DNA of 6,537 nt from Candidatus Bathyarchaeota archaeon (GTDB lineage Archaea > Thermoproteota > Bathyarchaeia > EX4484-135), in contig DQYM01000204.1 of the NCBI GenBank assembly GCA_011040545.1, forward strand, positions 1-6,537, read 5' to 3'. The position numbers and the translations under genes are program-made. Below the pieces are notes generated by a model. That model saw nothing but the letters and a program-made list of their open reading frames with translations. It was not told the DNA's origin and searched no databases. Below are positions 6,053 through 6,537 of this stretch, in pieces; the stretch's first letter is position 1; each line of letters opens with the position of its first letter.

Positions 6053-6537
6053 GGCCAGCCTAACGGCCCCCTCCCTACAGGCCGTGATGCAGCGACCACA
6101 GAGTATGCACTCGCCCCCACCTATCCCCCTGAGGTCAGCTATGCCCATTGGGCAGGCCATGAGGCAGGCGTAGCAGTGAATGCAGCGCCCCTCATCTAGC
6201 CTTACCTGCACGATGGATACGTGGTTGAAGACGCTAGCTAGGGCGCCAATTGGGCATAGGTACCTGCACCAGACCCTGGGCACGAATATGGCTAGGAGTA
6301 GGACGGCGAGTAGGGCCAGCATGTGGATGTAGAAGAAGATCCCTAGGGCTGGCCTAGGCTGGGTGAGCACGTAGGGCACGCCAGCGAATATAGCGCCTAC
6401 TGGGCAGAGCCAGCAGAACGTAGTACCAGCTAGGATGTAGGATGCAGCTAGGGAGCCCACTAGCACGCCAAGCTTGACCTGCCTTAGGGCTAGCTCAGCC
6501 CCCGACCAACCCTTAAGCTTCCTGGGCTTCCTCCTAG
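6044..6537 (-). CDS. NapH/MauN-like membrane 4Fe-4S ferredoxin (N-terminus off the window)
   Basis: The frame stays open from the right edge to a TGA at 6044-6046, giving 163 visible residues. It begins inside the protein with RRKPRKLKGW, so a start at the GTG at 6466 would be artificial. Two membrane helices are seen (visible residues about 21-40 and 64-86). After each comes a Cys motif of the NapH/NosR/CcoG group: CWLCPVGAIF at 41-50 and CRYLCPIGALASVFN at 90-104. Two ferredoxin clusters follow: C118, C121, C124, C128 (ending CP) and C143, C146, C149, C153 (ending CR instead of the usual CP). The C-terminal domain would carry two 4Fe-4S clusters passing electrons between the quinone pool and a redox partner. 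The partner is not visible, so the pathway is unknown. gatD follows 34 bases downstream on the same strand but appears to have its own promoter. Confidence 0.88.
   Translation of the reverse strand, partial: RRKPRKLKGWSGAELALRQVKLGVLVGSLAASYILAGTTFCWLCPVGAIFAGVPYVLTQPRPALGIFFYIHMLALLAVLLLAIFVPRVWCRYLCPIGALASVFNHVSIVQVRLDEGRCIHCYACLMACPMGIADLRGIGGGECILCGRCITACREGAVRLALG

Overview
The window comes from an archaeon, most likely a thermophilic member of the Thermoproteota (crenarchaeal side). Four things point there: a ribosomal protein run that includes the archaeal RNase P protein Rpp29, the archaea-specific amidotransferase subunit GatD, TATA-box promoters placed for archaeal transcription, and Arg codons dominated by AGG. 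GC content is a little over 55% by eye. The genus cannot be named from the sequence alone.

Left edge (1-318, minus strand): the 5' part of an unrecognised small protein with two membrane segments, running off the window. It is transcribed away from the next block. The 174-base gap between them (319-492) holds two divergent promoters.

Ribosomal block (493-2504, plus strand): a tight operon of uL22, uS3, uL29, RNase P component 1 and uS17, with gaps or overlaps of -4 to +11 bases. This is the middle slice of the archaeal S10/spc cluster. The usual neighbours are missing on both sides (uL2-uS19 before, uL14-uL24 after), so the cluster is broken here and this slice has its own promoter.

Surface protein (2615-4639, plus strand): behind its own strong TATA box lies a 674-residue protein. 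It has a signal peptide, seven propeller-type repeats, a Thr-rich linker, two Ig-like domains and a C-terminal membrane anchor. It appears to be an extracellular protein of unknown function.

Right part (4672-6537, minus strand): gatD, for tRNA-dependent glutamine formation, converges on the surface protein gene. Upstream of gatD is the C-terminal part of a NapH-like membrane ferredoxin whose N-terminus lies outside the window. A perfect 9-bp inverted repeat (6025-6033 / 6044-6052) encloses the likely gatD TATA element and overlaps the ferredoxin stop codon.

Apart from the ribosomal operon, the genes show no obvious shared pathway. No mobile element, CRISPR array, tRNA or rRNA was seen. The least explained items are the surface propeller protein, the two-helix membrane protein, and the palindrome around the gatD promoter.
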